A stretch of DNA of 64,000 nt from Gemmatimonadota bacterium. GTDB taxonomy: Bacteria > Gemmatimonadota > Gemmatimonadetes > Longimicrobiales > Gaopeijiaceae. Positions 33,677-41,147 of this stretch are shown in pieces. The translations under genes and the position numbers were made by a program. A model generated the notes under the pieces. The model searched no databases, was not told the origin of the DNA, and saw nothing but the letters and a program-made list of their open reading frames with translations. The stretch is from positions 18,251 through 82,250 of the forward strand of contig VXQO01000156.1 of NCBI GenBank assembly GCA_009838975.1, read 5' to 3'. Numbering within the stretch: position 1 is the first letter of the stretch; each line of letters starts with the position of its first letter.

Positions 33677-34959
33677 CGCTTGCGTTCCGGTGTGTCGTGG
33701 CTGAGCAACGCGGCCAGTTCGTCCGCGTCGAGTTGCGTTCCCGCCTTGCTGCCCATGCCCCGTCCCGAGCGGGAAGAACGGCTGCGCGCGGACTTCCTCT
33801 CGCTCACGACGCCCCCCGCGAAGTCGAAGTCGGGGTGGTGGACCTTCTCGAGCTTGCGTTCCAGCTGGTGCTCGAGCGTGCGGAAGGCCCCGAGGTCCGC
33901 CGCGGTGACGAAGGTGACCGCCTCTCCGGTCGCTCCCGCTCTGGCCGTGCGGCCGATCCGGTGCACGTAGTCGCCCGGGTCGAGGGGAACGTCGTAGTTG
34001 ACTACATGCGAGATGCCCTCGATGTCGAGGCCGCGCTGCGCAATGTCGGTCGCGACCAGCACCCGTACCTTGCCCTCCGTGAAGCGGTCCATGGCGCGGG
34101 TACGGTGCCGCATGTGGCGGTCGGAGTGGATGACGTCGCACTCGATCGCGGCCTTGTCCAGGCGCGACCGGAGGGTGTCCGCCCCGATCTTCGTGCGCGT
34201 GAAGACGAGGACCTGGTCCCATCCGGGCTGGGCGAGGAGGTGGACGAGGAGGTCCGGCTTCAACTCGGGGCGTACCGAGTACGCGACTTCGGAGATGCCC
34301 TGTGCCTTGGTGCCCGACGGGCTGACCTCGACCCAGACGGGATCGCGCGTCATGCGTAGCGCAAGGGCGTGCACGGCGTTCGGCATCGTCGCTGAAAAGA
34401 GGAGCGTCTGCGGCCGCTTGCCGAGACCCTTGACCACCTCTTCGATCTGGGGCCGGAAACCCATGTCGAGCATCCGGTCCGCCTCGTCGAGGATCAGCAG
34501 CCGAATGCCCTTCAGCTTCGCCCTGCCCCGGTTCTGCAGATCGATCAGGCGCCCGGGAGTGGCCACGACGATCTCGTCGCCGCGGGCCAGCGCGTCGAGT
34601 TGCGGGCCGTAGGACACGCCCCCGTAGATCGCTGCCGAGCGGAAGGCCGACCCGTTGCTCAACGCGTCGGTGTCGTCGCGCACCTGCTGCGCCAGTTCCC
34701 TGGTCGGGCAAAGCACGAGGACCTGGAGTCCGGCGCCTTCGCGGATCGATTCCAGCGCCGGAAGCATGAACGCTCCGGTCTTGCCGGTGCCGGTACGGGC
34801 GATCCCGACCACATCCCTCCCGGCCATGATCCTGGGAATCGCCTGCTGTTGAATCGGGGTCGGCGTCGACCAGTCGAGCGCCTCTACCGCGGCCAATCGG
34901 AGGTCGGAAAGTCCGAATGCCGCAAAGTCGGTTGGTTCAGTCAAATGAAGTCGGGCCAT
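33673..34959 (-). CDS. DEAD-box RNA helicase
   Basis: The 428-residue protein has all helicase motifs: Q motif PTPIQQQAIP, Walker A ARTGTGKTGA near residue 52, PTRELA, LDEADRMLDMGF near 155, SATMPNA near 188, VFTRTK, ATDIAQRGLDIEG near 298, and HRIGRTARAG near 325. A basic tail (RKSARSRSSRSGRG) may bind RNA. It remodels RNA, for example during ribosome assembly or decay. The start avoids an N-terminal extension of unlikely sequence and leaves a GAAAG ribosome site upstream. Confidence 0.95.
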   Translation of the reverse strand: MARLHLTEPTDFAAFGLSDLRLAAVEALDWSTPTPIQQQAIPRIMAGRDVVGIARTGTGKTGAFMLPALESIREGAGLQVLVLCPTRELAQQVRDDTDALSNGSAFRSAAIYGGVSYGPQLDALARGDEIVVATPGRLIDLQNRGRAKLKGIRLLILDEADRMLDMGFRPQIEEVVKGLGKRPQTLLFSATMPNAVHALALRMTRDPVWVEVSPSGTKAQGISEVAYSVRPELKPDLLVHLLAQPGWDQVLVFTRTKIGADTLRSRLDKAAIECDVIHSDRHMRHRTRAMDRFTEGKVRVLVATDIAQRGLDIEGISHVVNYDVPLDPGDYVHRIGRTARAGATGEAVTFVTAADLGAFRTLEHQLERKLEKVHHPDFDFAGGVVSERKSARSRSSRSGRGMGSKAGTQLDADELAALLSHDTPERKR

Positions 34960-35024
34960 CCATTTCTTTCGGGATGGGGCCACGGTGGCCCCGCACGAAT
35001 GTAATGAAGTCGCCATCTTTAGGG

Positions 35025-35534
35025 ATGGCCGCCGACACCGTATCCGTCCTCTTCGTCTGCCTGGGCAACATCTGCCGGTCTCCCCTCGCGGAAGGGATCT
35101 TCCTCAGCCTCGCGGAATCCCGGGGCCTGGGGGATCGCTTCCACGTCGACTCCGCGGGCACCGGTTCCTGGCACACAGGCGAGCCTCCGGACACCAGGTC
35201 CATCTCGGTGGCGGCCGCCCACGGAGTCCGGCTCGTGGGTTTCGCCCGCCAGGTCACGCGCCGGGACTTCGACGACTTCGACGTCATCGTTGCGATGGAC
35301 CGCAGCAACCGGCGGTCGCTGGAGCGGCTGCGCGGTTACGGTGCCCGGGCGGGGAAGGCCGATGTGGTGATGATGCGAGCCTACGACTCTCAGGACGGCG
35401 ATCCCGACGTTCCAGACCCCTACTATGGCGGCTCGCAGGGCTTCGAACGGGTCTTCCGGATCCTCGAGCGTTCCTGCGAGGGGCTGCTGGACGACCTTTC
35501 CGCGGGACTGCGCCGGGATCGTCCGCGACCTTGA
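35025..35534 (+). CDS. Low-molecular-weight protein tyrosine phosphatase family protein
   Basis: The 169-residue protein has the P-loop VCLGNICRSPLAEGIF (CX5R near residues 11-20) and the acid DPDVPDPYYGG with the catalytic Asp near 130. The Ser after the arginine is conserved. It can hydrolyse phosphotyrosine, but members next to fructosamine-kinase genes are linked to removal of phosphate from glycated-lysine adducts. Here the stop overlaps the kinase's TTG start, which favours that role; this is inference from context and family knowledge. Confidence 0.9.
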   Translation: MAADTVSVLFVCLGNICRSPLAEGIFLSLAESRGLGDRFHVDSAGTGSWHTGEPPDTRSISVAAAHGVRLVGFARQVTRRDFDDFDVIVAMDRSNRRSLERLRGYGARAGKADVVMMRAYDSQDGDPDVPDPYYGGSQGFERVFRILERSCEGLLDDLSAGLRRDRPRP

Positions 35535-36499
35535 TTCCGGCCTCCGTCCTGGCCGACGTCGGTCGCGCGGCGGGGTTGGGTCAATCGGATCTGCTCGGCA
35601 CCCGCGGGGTAGGCGGTGGGTGCATCAACTCGGCCGCTGCGCTGCGGACCACGGTCGGCACCTTCTTTCTGAAGTGGAATGCGAGCGCGGGAGAGGGCTT
35701 CTTTCGCGCTGAGGCTGAAGGGTTGTCGGCCCTGGCGGCGGCAGGCGGGGTGAGGACGCCCGGGGTTGTGGCGTGCTGCGACGACCAGGCAGAAGTGCCC
35801 TGGCTCCTGCTGGAATGGATCGAGGAGGACGGCGCCGCGACGACCTCCTGGCAGGACCTGGGACGGCGCCTAGCATCGCTGCATCGCATCCGGAGCGACG
35901 AGAGCGGCTTCGGGTGGGAGCGCGACAACGTGATCGGCTCGTTGCCCCAGCCGAACGGGTGGAGGACGAACTGGGGTCGGTTCTGGGCCGAAAACCGGAT
36001 CCGGCCCCTCGCGCGGGAACTCCAGGGCGCCGGGGCTGTCACATCGCACCAGGCGAGCATGCTGGAACGGGCCGCCGACCGCGCGGGCGACCTTCTCGAT
36101 GCGGCCGCGTCCGCGGACGGCGCGTCACTCCTGCACGGCGACCTCTGGTCCGGCAACGTCCTCTTCGCGGCGGGAGGCGAACCGGTACTGATCGACCCGG
36201 CCGTCTATGTGGGGCACCGCGAGGTGGACCTCGCCATGTCCCGCCTCTTCGGCGGCTTCCCCCGCGCCTTCTACCGTGCCTACGAGGAAGCCTGGCCGCT
36301 CCAGCCGGGGTACGAACGCCGCCTGCCCGCCTATCAACTCTACCCGCTCCTGGTGCACGCGCGGCTGTTCGGTGGGGGATACGTCGCCGCGGCGGTCAGG
36401 GCGGCCACCCGGATCAGCGCCGCACCGCCACCATCAGCCCGTCCCCCACCGGCAGGATCGTCGCGTCGAAACGCGGATCCGAGGACACCACCTCGTTGA
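35531..36499 (+). CDS. Fructosamine / ribulosamine 3-kinase family protein
   Basis: The protein has about 322 residues from a TTG overlapping the phosphatase stop (TTGA). Family signatures include GGGCINSAAAL near residue 33, the lysine in TFFLKWNA near 47, WLLLEWIEE near 95, the catalytic loop LHGDLWSGNVLF near 199, and the metal Asp in VLIDPAVYVGHREVDLAM near 218. It phosphorylates O-3 of sugar amines on glycated proteins so that they detach. The last 30 residues (PPPSARPPPAG...) run into the antisense of the O-methyltransferase gene and are probably not conserved. Confidence 0.85.
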   Translation: MIPASVLADVGRAAGLGQSDLLGTRGVGGGCINSAAALRTTVGTFFLKWNASAGEGFFRAEAEGLSALAAAGGVRTPGVVACCDDQAEVPWLLLEWIEEDGAATTSWQDLGRRLASLHRIRSDESGFGWERDNVIGSLPQPNGWRTNWGRFWAENRIRPLARELQGAGAVTSHQASMLERAADRAGDLLDAAASADGASLLHGDLWSGNVLFAAGGEPVLIDPAVYVGHREVDLAMSRLFGGFPRAFYRAYEEAWPLQPGYERRLPAYQLYPLLVHARLFGGGYVAAAVRAATRISAAPPPSARPPPAGSSRRNADPRTPPR

Positions 36500-37109
36500 A
36501 GTGGTTGAGCCTGGCGGCGATCTCGTTGGAGTCGGGATCCAGTACGCGCCCCGACCAGAAGGCGTTGTCGGCCAGCAGCAGCCCGCCCCGCCGCAACAGC
36601 CGCGCCGCCTCCTCCAGGTAGACGGTGTAGCGTTCCTTGTCGGCGTCGAGAAAGACCGCGTCGAACGAGCCGTCGGGACCCAGGGCGCCGAGGATCTCGA
36701 CCGCATCGCCGAGGCGAACATCCACACGGTCACACACCCCTGCGTCCTCGAGCGACCGCTGCGCCACCGCGGCGTGGTCGGGATCGATCTCGATCGTGAC
36801 GAGTTCGCCGTCCACGGGCAGCGCGCGGGCAATCCAGATCGCGGAATAGCCGGCCAGCGTGCCGACCTCGACCACGCGTCGCGCGCCGCCCGCCCGCACC
36901 AGCAGCTGAAGCGCCCTGGCGGTGGCGGGCGGCAGCTGGATCCTGGGCATTCCGGCCTCGTCGGCGCGGACCCGAACGCGCCGCAGGTGGTCGTCCTCGC
37001 GGGCAAAGAGCCGCTGGACATAGCCGTCCAGGGCGTCGTGGTCGAGTTCGGAGGGAGCGGGTGCCCCGGACGGGATCGGCCCGTGGTCGCTGTCAGCGCG
37101 GTCAGCCAC
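36414..37109 (-). CDS. Catechol-type O-methyltransferase
   Basis: The 231-residue protein belongs to the class I SAM-dependent O-methyltransferase 3 family. Markers are VVEVGTLAGYSAIWIARAL near residue 79, the acidic ribose contact in VTIEIDPDHAA near 103, GDAVEIL, and the metal-site FDAVFLDADKERYTVYLEEA near 150, then ADNAFWSGRVLDPD. Metal-dependent methylation of vicinal hydroxyls is typical. Its 5' end overlaps the aminotransferase stop by 8 bp. The 3' end overlaps the kinase gene on the other strand by 86 bp. Confidence 0.9.
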   Translation of the reverse strand: MADRADSDHGPIPSGAPAPSELDHDALDGYVQRLFAREDDHLRRVRVRADEAGMPRIQLPPATARALQLLVRAGGARRVVEVGTLAGYSAIWIARALPVDGELVTIEIDPDHAAVAQRSLEDAGVCDRVDVRLGDAVEILGALGPDGSFDAVFLDADKERYTVYLEEAARLLRRGGLLLADNAFWSGRVLDPDSNEIAARLNHFNEVVSSDPRFDATILPVGDGLMVAVRR

Positions 37110-38292
37110 CCAGCACCGCCGCCATGCGCCTCACGCCCGCCTCGATCTCTTCGTCCGACGAAGCGGTGCTCATGCGCGCGAACCGTGCGTCGCCGAACGC
37201 TTCGCCCGGCACGATGGCCACCCCGGCTTGCTCCAGCACGCGCGCGCACACGTCGTTCGCGCAGGTGAGTTCGTCGTCGAACGCCGCGTCCACCCGGAAG
37301 TACAGGTAGAACGCGCCTCCCGGCATGATGTAGGGACATCCCGGCAGCAGTTCGTCGAAGAGGCGCGCGACCAGCTCCCGCCGCCGCCGAAAGGCCTCGA
37401 GCATCCGGGCCTTGTCGCGCGCGGCATCGTCGCTCCGGGTCAGCGCTTCCAACGCGGCCACCTGCGACGGCGTCGCGGCGTTCAGCGAGACATGGCTCTG
37501 GAAGGCCGACATTTTGGAGGCCAGCTCTGCCGTCGTATATGAAAAGCCGACCCGCCATCCGGTCATGGCGTACGCCTTCGACATCCCGTTGGTCACCACG
37601 AGGTCGCCCACGGAATCCGGATCGAGGTCGAGCGCGCCCGGGGCCTTTCCGCCTTCGTCGCCGAAGTGGATCTCCTGGTAGATCTCATCCGAAATCAGCG
37701 TTACGCCGTGCTCTCTCGCCCACCCGGCGATCGCACCGAGCTGGTCCTTCGAATAGACCGCACCGGTGGGATTGGAGGGGGTCGAGAGGATGAGCCCCCT
37801 GGTCCGGGGCGTAACCACGCCGTCCAGGTCCTCGGGAGTAAGGAGAAAGTCGAGGCTCTCGCTCCCGGCCACGGGAACCGGTTCAGCCCTCGCCAGCGTG
37901 ACCATCTCGGGATACGACGTCCAGTACGGCGACCCGATCAGCACTTCGTCTCCGGGTCCGAAGAGGCAGAAGCACGCGTTGAAGAGCGACTGCTTCGCCC
38001 CGGCCGACACCACGACCCGTGTGCCGTCCGCCGGATAGGCCGTACCCGCCGTCATGTATCTGGCCGCGGCCGTCCGCAACTCGGGAAGCCCCGCGGACGG
38101 AGTGTACCTGGTGCGTCCGGCCCGGATGCCGTCGATCGCCGCCCCGGAGACCCACTCCGGGGTGTCGAAATCCGGCTCGCCCGCGCCGAGGTTGATGATG
38201 TCGCGCCCTTCGGCGGCCAGCTTCTTCGCCAACGTACTCACCGCCACGGTGGCAGAGGGCCGCAGTCTTGCAATGTTCTCCGAAAAGGTCAT
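37102..38292 (-). CDS. Class I PLP-dependent aminotransferase (aspartate aminotransferase type)
   Basis: The 396-residue protein has the fold-type I features: NLGAGEPDFDTP near residue 35, SAGAKQSLFNACF near 93, STPSNPTGAVYSKDQL near 165, LISDEIYQEIHFG near 194, and the PLP lysine in TNGMSKAYAMTGWRVGF near 230. The distal arginine is in the C-terminal SARFARMSTASSD-like stretch near 378. It transfers amino groups between amino acids and 2-oxoacids, commonly aspartate/glutamate. It leads a two-gene unit with the O-methyltransferase. Confidence 0.9.
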   Translation of the reverse strand: MTFSENIARLRPSATVAVSTLAKKLAAEGRDIINLGAGEPDFDTPEWVSGAAIDGIRAGRTRYTPSAGLPELRTAAARYMTAGTAYPADGTRVVVSAGAKQSLFNACFCLFGPGDEVLIGSPYWTSYPEMVTLARAEPVPVAGSESLDFLLTPEDLDGVVTPRTRGLILSTPSNPTGAVYSKDQLGAIAGWAREHGVTLISDEIYQEIHFGDEGGKAPGALDLDPDSVGDLVVTNGMSKAYAMTGWRVGFSYTTAELASKMSAFQSHVSLNAATPSQVAALEALTRSDDAARDKARMLEAFRRRRELVARLFDELLPGCPYIMPGGAFYLYFRVDAAFDDELTCANDVCARVLEQAGVAIVPGEAFGDARFARMSTASSDEEIEAGVRRMAAVLGG

Positions 38293-38381
38293 CGATTAGC
38301 CTTGGGTGTTACCGCTACGCGAGAGAAACGGCAGGGGGTGGATCCATTGGCACCGAGCGGACAATAGGACCGCAAGGGGAA

Positions 38382-38978
38382 ATGCGCGCAACCCCGGACG
38401 CCCGGCCGGGCGAGTTCTACTACGACTTCATCGATCCCAGGTCCTACGTCGTCAGCAACATGATCGACCGGGCCGGTGCCGAAGAGTCGTTCAGCTGGTT
38501 CGGGCTGGAGCTTTGTCCTCCCCCGGCACCGATGATCGACCCGCGCGATTCCTCCTGGCGCTCGCGCCGCTCGAAGGCACTGCGGTTTGCCCGGCCCCTG
38601 GACCTGCCCATGTGCGAGCCGGAGTTCCTGCCGTGGACGCGCAAGGCCCACGAACTGTGCGAGTTTGCGCGCGAACGGGATCGCTTTCATGCCGTACGCC
38701 GCGCGCTCTTCCGCGCGCACTTCATCGACGGGGTCGACATCGGCCGCATAGATTTGCTGACCGAACTCGCGCACGAAGCCGGGCTGGATCGGACCGAGAC
38801 CAGGGCAGTGCTCGACGTGGATCGCTACGAAGAAGCGATTCTGCGGACCCGCGAAGCGGCGGTCGATCGCGGGATCAGGACAGTGCCCGCCGTGATCACC
38901 GCAAGCGGGCGTCTGGATGACACGGGCTCTCTGCGCGAGATTCAGCAGTTGCTGACTGGCGGGATGGAGAACGAATAG
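38382..38978 (+). CDS. DsbA-fold oxidoreductase/isomerase without CXXC (HCCA-isomerase-like)
   Basis: The 198-residue protein has the thioredoxin-like opening EFYYDFIDPRSYVVSNMI, where DsbA would have CPxC; here the positions are DPRS, as in 2-hydroxychromene-2-carboxylate isomerase and GST-kappa proteins. A helical insertion follows (RRALFRAHFIDGVDIGRIDLL), and the cis-proline loop is RTVPAVI near residue 171. It is probably a glutathione-independent isomerase or transferase, substrate unknown. A good AAGGGGA site precedes the ATG. It is followed closely by the small gene at 38993. Confidence 0.75.
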   Translation: MRATPDARPGEFYYDFIDPRSYVVSNMIDRAGAEESFSWFGLELCPPPAPMIDPRDSSWRSRRSKALRFARPLDLPMCEPEFLPWTRKAHELCEFARERDRFHAVRRALFRAHFIDGVDIGRIDLLTELAHEAGLDRTETRAVLDVDRYEEAILRTREAAVDRGIRTVPAVITASGRLDDTGSLREIQQLLTGGMENE

Positions 38979-38992
38979 GAGCGAACGGAAGA

Positions 38993-39298
38993 ATGGCGGG
39001 ATACCAGCGAAAGACAGCCCTGGGACCGGGCGACGTTCTGGCGCACGCGGAAAAGCACCTGCCGAAGTACATCGGACTGATGCGTTCCAAGCGTTCGTCG
39101 CACGGGGCCACGTACATCGGCAAGGAGGGCACGGTCGTCCTGCGGGCTCACCGCCACGGCCCCTTTACCGACGTGACCGCCCAGACCGACCAGCTCAGAA
39201 CATCACGGATGGACTACGAGATCCAGCGCTTCCTCATGACGCTGCCCTACGAGTACGGCGACCCCGTAGGGGCTCGGCCCGGCGACTTCGGCCAGTAG
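38993..39298 (+). CDS. Small basic protein of unknown function
   Basis: The 101-residue protein begins MAGYQRKTALGPGDVLAHAEKHL and has the strands HGATYIGKEGTVVLRAHRHG and FTDVTAQTDQLRTSR, then a helix IQRFLMTLPYE. There is no signal peptide or membrane segment. I recognise no family. It lies 14 bp after the isomerase-like gene and 17 bp before the degraded helicase, so the three are probably one operon. Confidence 0.6.
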   Translation: MAGYQRKTALGPGDVLAHAEKHLPKYIGLMRSKRSSHGATYIGKEGTVVLRAHRHGPFTDVTAQTDQLRTSRMDYEIQRFLMTLPYEYGDPVGARPGDFGQ

Positions 39299-39315
39299 TC
39301 ACGGAACCACCTCCA

Positions 39316-40983
39316 ATGTCGACATTCGAGGATCTGCCGCTCGGCCCGGAGACCGTCGCGGCGCTGGCGGCCGAGGGGATGGAAGTACCCACCCCCTTCC
39401 AGGCGGCCGCGATCCCCGTGATCTCGCGCGGCAAGGACCTGATGGGCCGCGCCGGGCCCGGGAGCGGTACGCTCGTCGCGTACGGCGCGCCGTTGATCGA
39501 CCGGCTCGAAGGCGGCGCCGGCGCTCCCGCATGCCTCGTGCTCTGCTCGGGCGCTCGACAGGCCACCGAACTGGCCCGATCCTTCGCGCTCCTGTGTGAC
39601 GGGTCCGGGCTGCGTGCGGCGGCCCTGGCCCCGCACTGGAACCTCCCCGAGCGCGCGGACTTCCTCTTCGTCCCCGCCGACCGTCTCAGCGCGCTCTACG
39701 ACGGGACCGTCCCGATGGACCGGGTCCGCACCGTGGTCGTCCACGACGGCGACGGTGTGGTGAAGAGCGTGCCGCGGGACCATCTCGAAGCATTCCTCAC
39801 CGGGCTGCCGAGCGACTGTCAGCGCGTCTTCTGCGGCCTCCCGTTCGGCCCCGAACTCCTCTCCATCGCCCGGCGATTCACCTCCCACGCAGTGACCGTA
39901 CCGCCCGGACACACCGGTTCCCGGGGCCGGTCCGGAAAGGCCGCGCCCAAACGCGATCTCCACTTCACCGTCGTCGAGGGCGACCGTTCGGAATCGGTCC
40001 TGGCCCTGACCGCCGAACTCCTGGGCGACACGGTGCGCCACGTGCTGCTCTACGCGACCACGGCCGACCAGGCGGCGGACCTGGGCGACTACCTGGCGGT
40101 GCACGGGTACCACGCGGGTCCTCCCGGCGACGAAACCGTACCCGTGTGGCTGTGCCCGGCCGAGGAGGAGGCCGAAGCGCGAGCCGCCATCGATGCGCTG
40201 GCGGACCCCGATCAGGTGGCTACGGTATCCTGCACGGTACCCGCGGGCGCCCAGGCTGCGACCGCGCGTCACGGCGGCAGTGGGGGCCCGGCCTGGGCGT
40301 TGCCGGCGGTGCGCGAACTCGGCCACCTCAGGCAGACGGCGGCCGAGGCCGGGCTGAAGCTCAAGCGTGTCCGGCCCGAGCGGCCAACGCGGGTCTCAGG
40401 CGCGCTCGACCAGTTGGCCGACAGGCTGCACGAGGCGGCCCGCGCCCCCGAAGCCACCCCATACTATCTCTTGGTGGAGTCGCTGCTCGATCGATTCACC
40501 GCGGCCGAGGTTGCGGCTGCGGCGCTCCTGTTGCTGGACCGCGGGAGCGCCAAATCGGCGGTGGCCCGAACCGCCGGCAAATTGCCAGAGATCCCGGAGA
40601 GCTGGGTGCGCCTGTTCGTTTCGGCGGGGAAGCGCGACGAGATCGGGCCGCGTGAACTGCTGGGTGCATTGACGAGCGAGTCGGGAGTCGCGGGCAAGAG
40701 AGTGGGGCGGATCGATGTGCGCGAGAGTCATTCCCTGATCGAAGTCTACGAGAGCGATGCGGGGAAGGTCATCAAGGCCCTCAACGGTACCACGCTCGGG
40801 GGACGGAGCCTCCGCGTGGATTACGACCGTGCGAAAGACCGCCGGCCCAAGGACCGGCGGTCTCCGGGAAAACCGGGTGGTGGCCCCCCGAGGGGCCGCC
40901 CCTCTAGGCCGCCATTTCGTCGCGGCGCCTCCGGAACATCCGGTAGAGGAAAACCCCCACCGCGACGAACAGGCCGATCTTGA
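39316..40983 (+). CDS. Degenerate DEAD-box helicase with DbpA-type RNA-binding domain
   Basis: The 555-residue protein keeps the Q motif (VPTPFQAAAIPVISRGKDLMG) and overall two-lobe plan, but catalytic motifs are lost. Walker A reads AGPGSGTL with no lysine (near residue 51), the DEAD box reads VVHDGDGV (near 138), and SAT is replaced by CGLP. Near residues 455-500 it has a DbpA-type RRM (GKRVGRIDVRESHSLIEVYE, ALNGTTLGGRSLRVDYDRA), followed by a Gly/Pro/Arg tail. It is expected to bind structured RNA without ATP-driven unwinding, possibly in ribosome assembly. The intact DEAD helicase at 33673 could be its active relative. Confidence 0.75.
   Translation: MSTFEDLPLGPETVAALAAEGMEVPTPFQAAAIPVISRGKDLMGRAGPGSGTLVAYGAPLIDRLEGGAGAPACLVLCSGARQATELARSFALLCDGSGLRAAALAPHWNLPERADFLFVPADRLSALYDGTVPMDRVRTVVVHDGDGVVKSVPRDHLEAFLTGLPSDCQRVFCGLPFGPELLSIARRFTSHAVTVPPGHTGSRGRSGKAAPKRDLHFTVVEGDRSESVLALTAELLGDTVRHVLLYATTADQAADLGDYLAVHGYHAGPPGDETVPVWLCPAEEEAEARAAIDALADPDQVATVSCTVPAGAQAATARHGGSGGPAWALPAVRELGHLRQTAAEAGLKLKRVRPERPTRVSGALDQLADRLHEAARAPEATPYYLLVESLLDRFTAAEVAAAALLLLDRGSAKSAVARTAGKLPEIPESWVRLFVSAGKRDEIGPRELLGALTSESGVAGKRVGRIDVRESHSLIEVYESDAGKVIKALNGTTLGGRSLRVDYDRAKDRRPKDRRSPGKPGGGPPRGRPSRPPFRRGASGTSGRGKPPPRRTGRS
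40836..40900 (-). terminator. Two consecutive hairpins inside the degenerate-helicase tail
   Basis: AGACCGCCGG / CCGGCGGTCT is a perfect 10-bp stem with 8-base loop (40836-40863). Next, GGCCCC-CCGA-GGGGCC (40882-40897) forms a second stem. They lie directly downstream of the minus-strand membrane gene ending at 40904 and probably terminate it, while also encoding the Arg/Gly/Pro tail on the plus strand. Confidence 0.5.
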
Positions 40984-41110
40984 GGGCGGTCAGCAGGAAG
41001 CCGAACAACATTCCGAGGATCGGGCTCGCCGCCGCAACCAGCAGCTTGAGCAAGAGAACGCTGATGGCGCCCGTCGCCGCCACCGCGCCGAAAGTCTTCA
41101 CGTAGCTCAT
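40904..41110 (-). CDS. Small two-helix membrane protein
   Basis: The 68-residue protein has two hydrophobic segments (GAVAATGAISVLLLKLLVAAA and MLFGFLLTALKIGLFVAVGVFLY) and a charged end RRRRDEMAA. Its function is unknown. It overlaps the 3' end of the degenerate helicase on the opposite strand by 80 bp. A ribosome site (GGAGGAGATT) precedes the ATG. Confidence 0.6.
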   Translation of the reverse strand: MSYVKTFGAVAATGAISVLLLKLLVAAASPILGMLFGFLLTALKIGLFVAVGVFLYRMFRRRRDEMAA

Positions 41111-41147
41111 TCAATCTCCTCCAGCGATCAGGATACCTTGGGCCACC

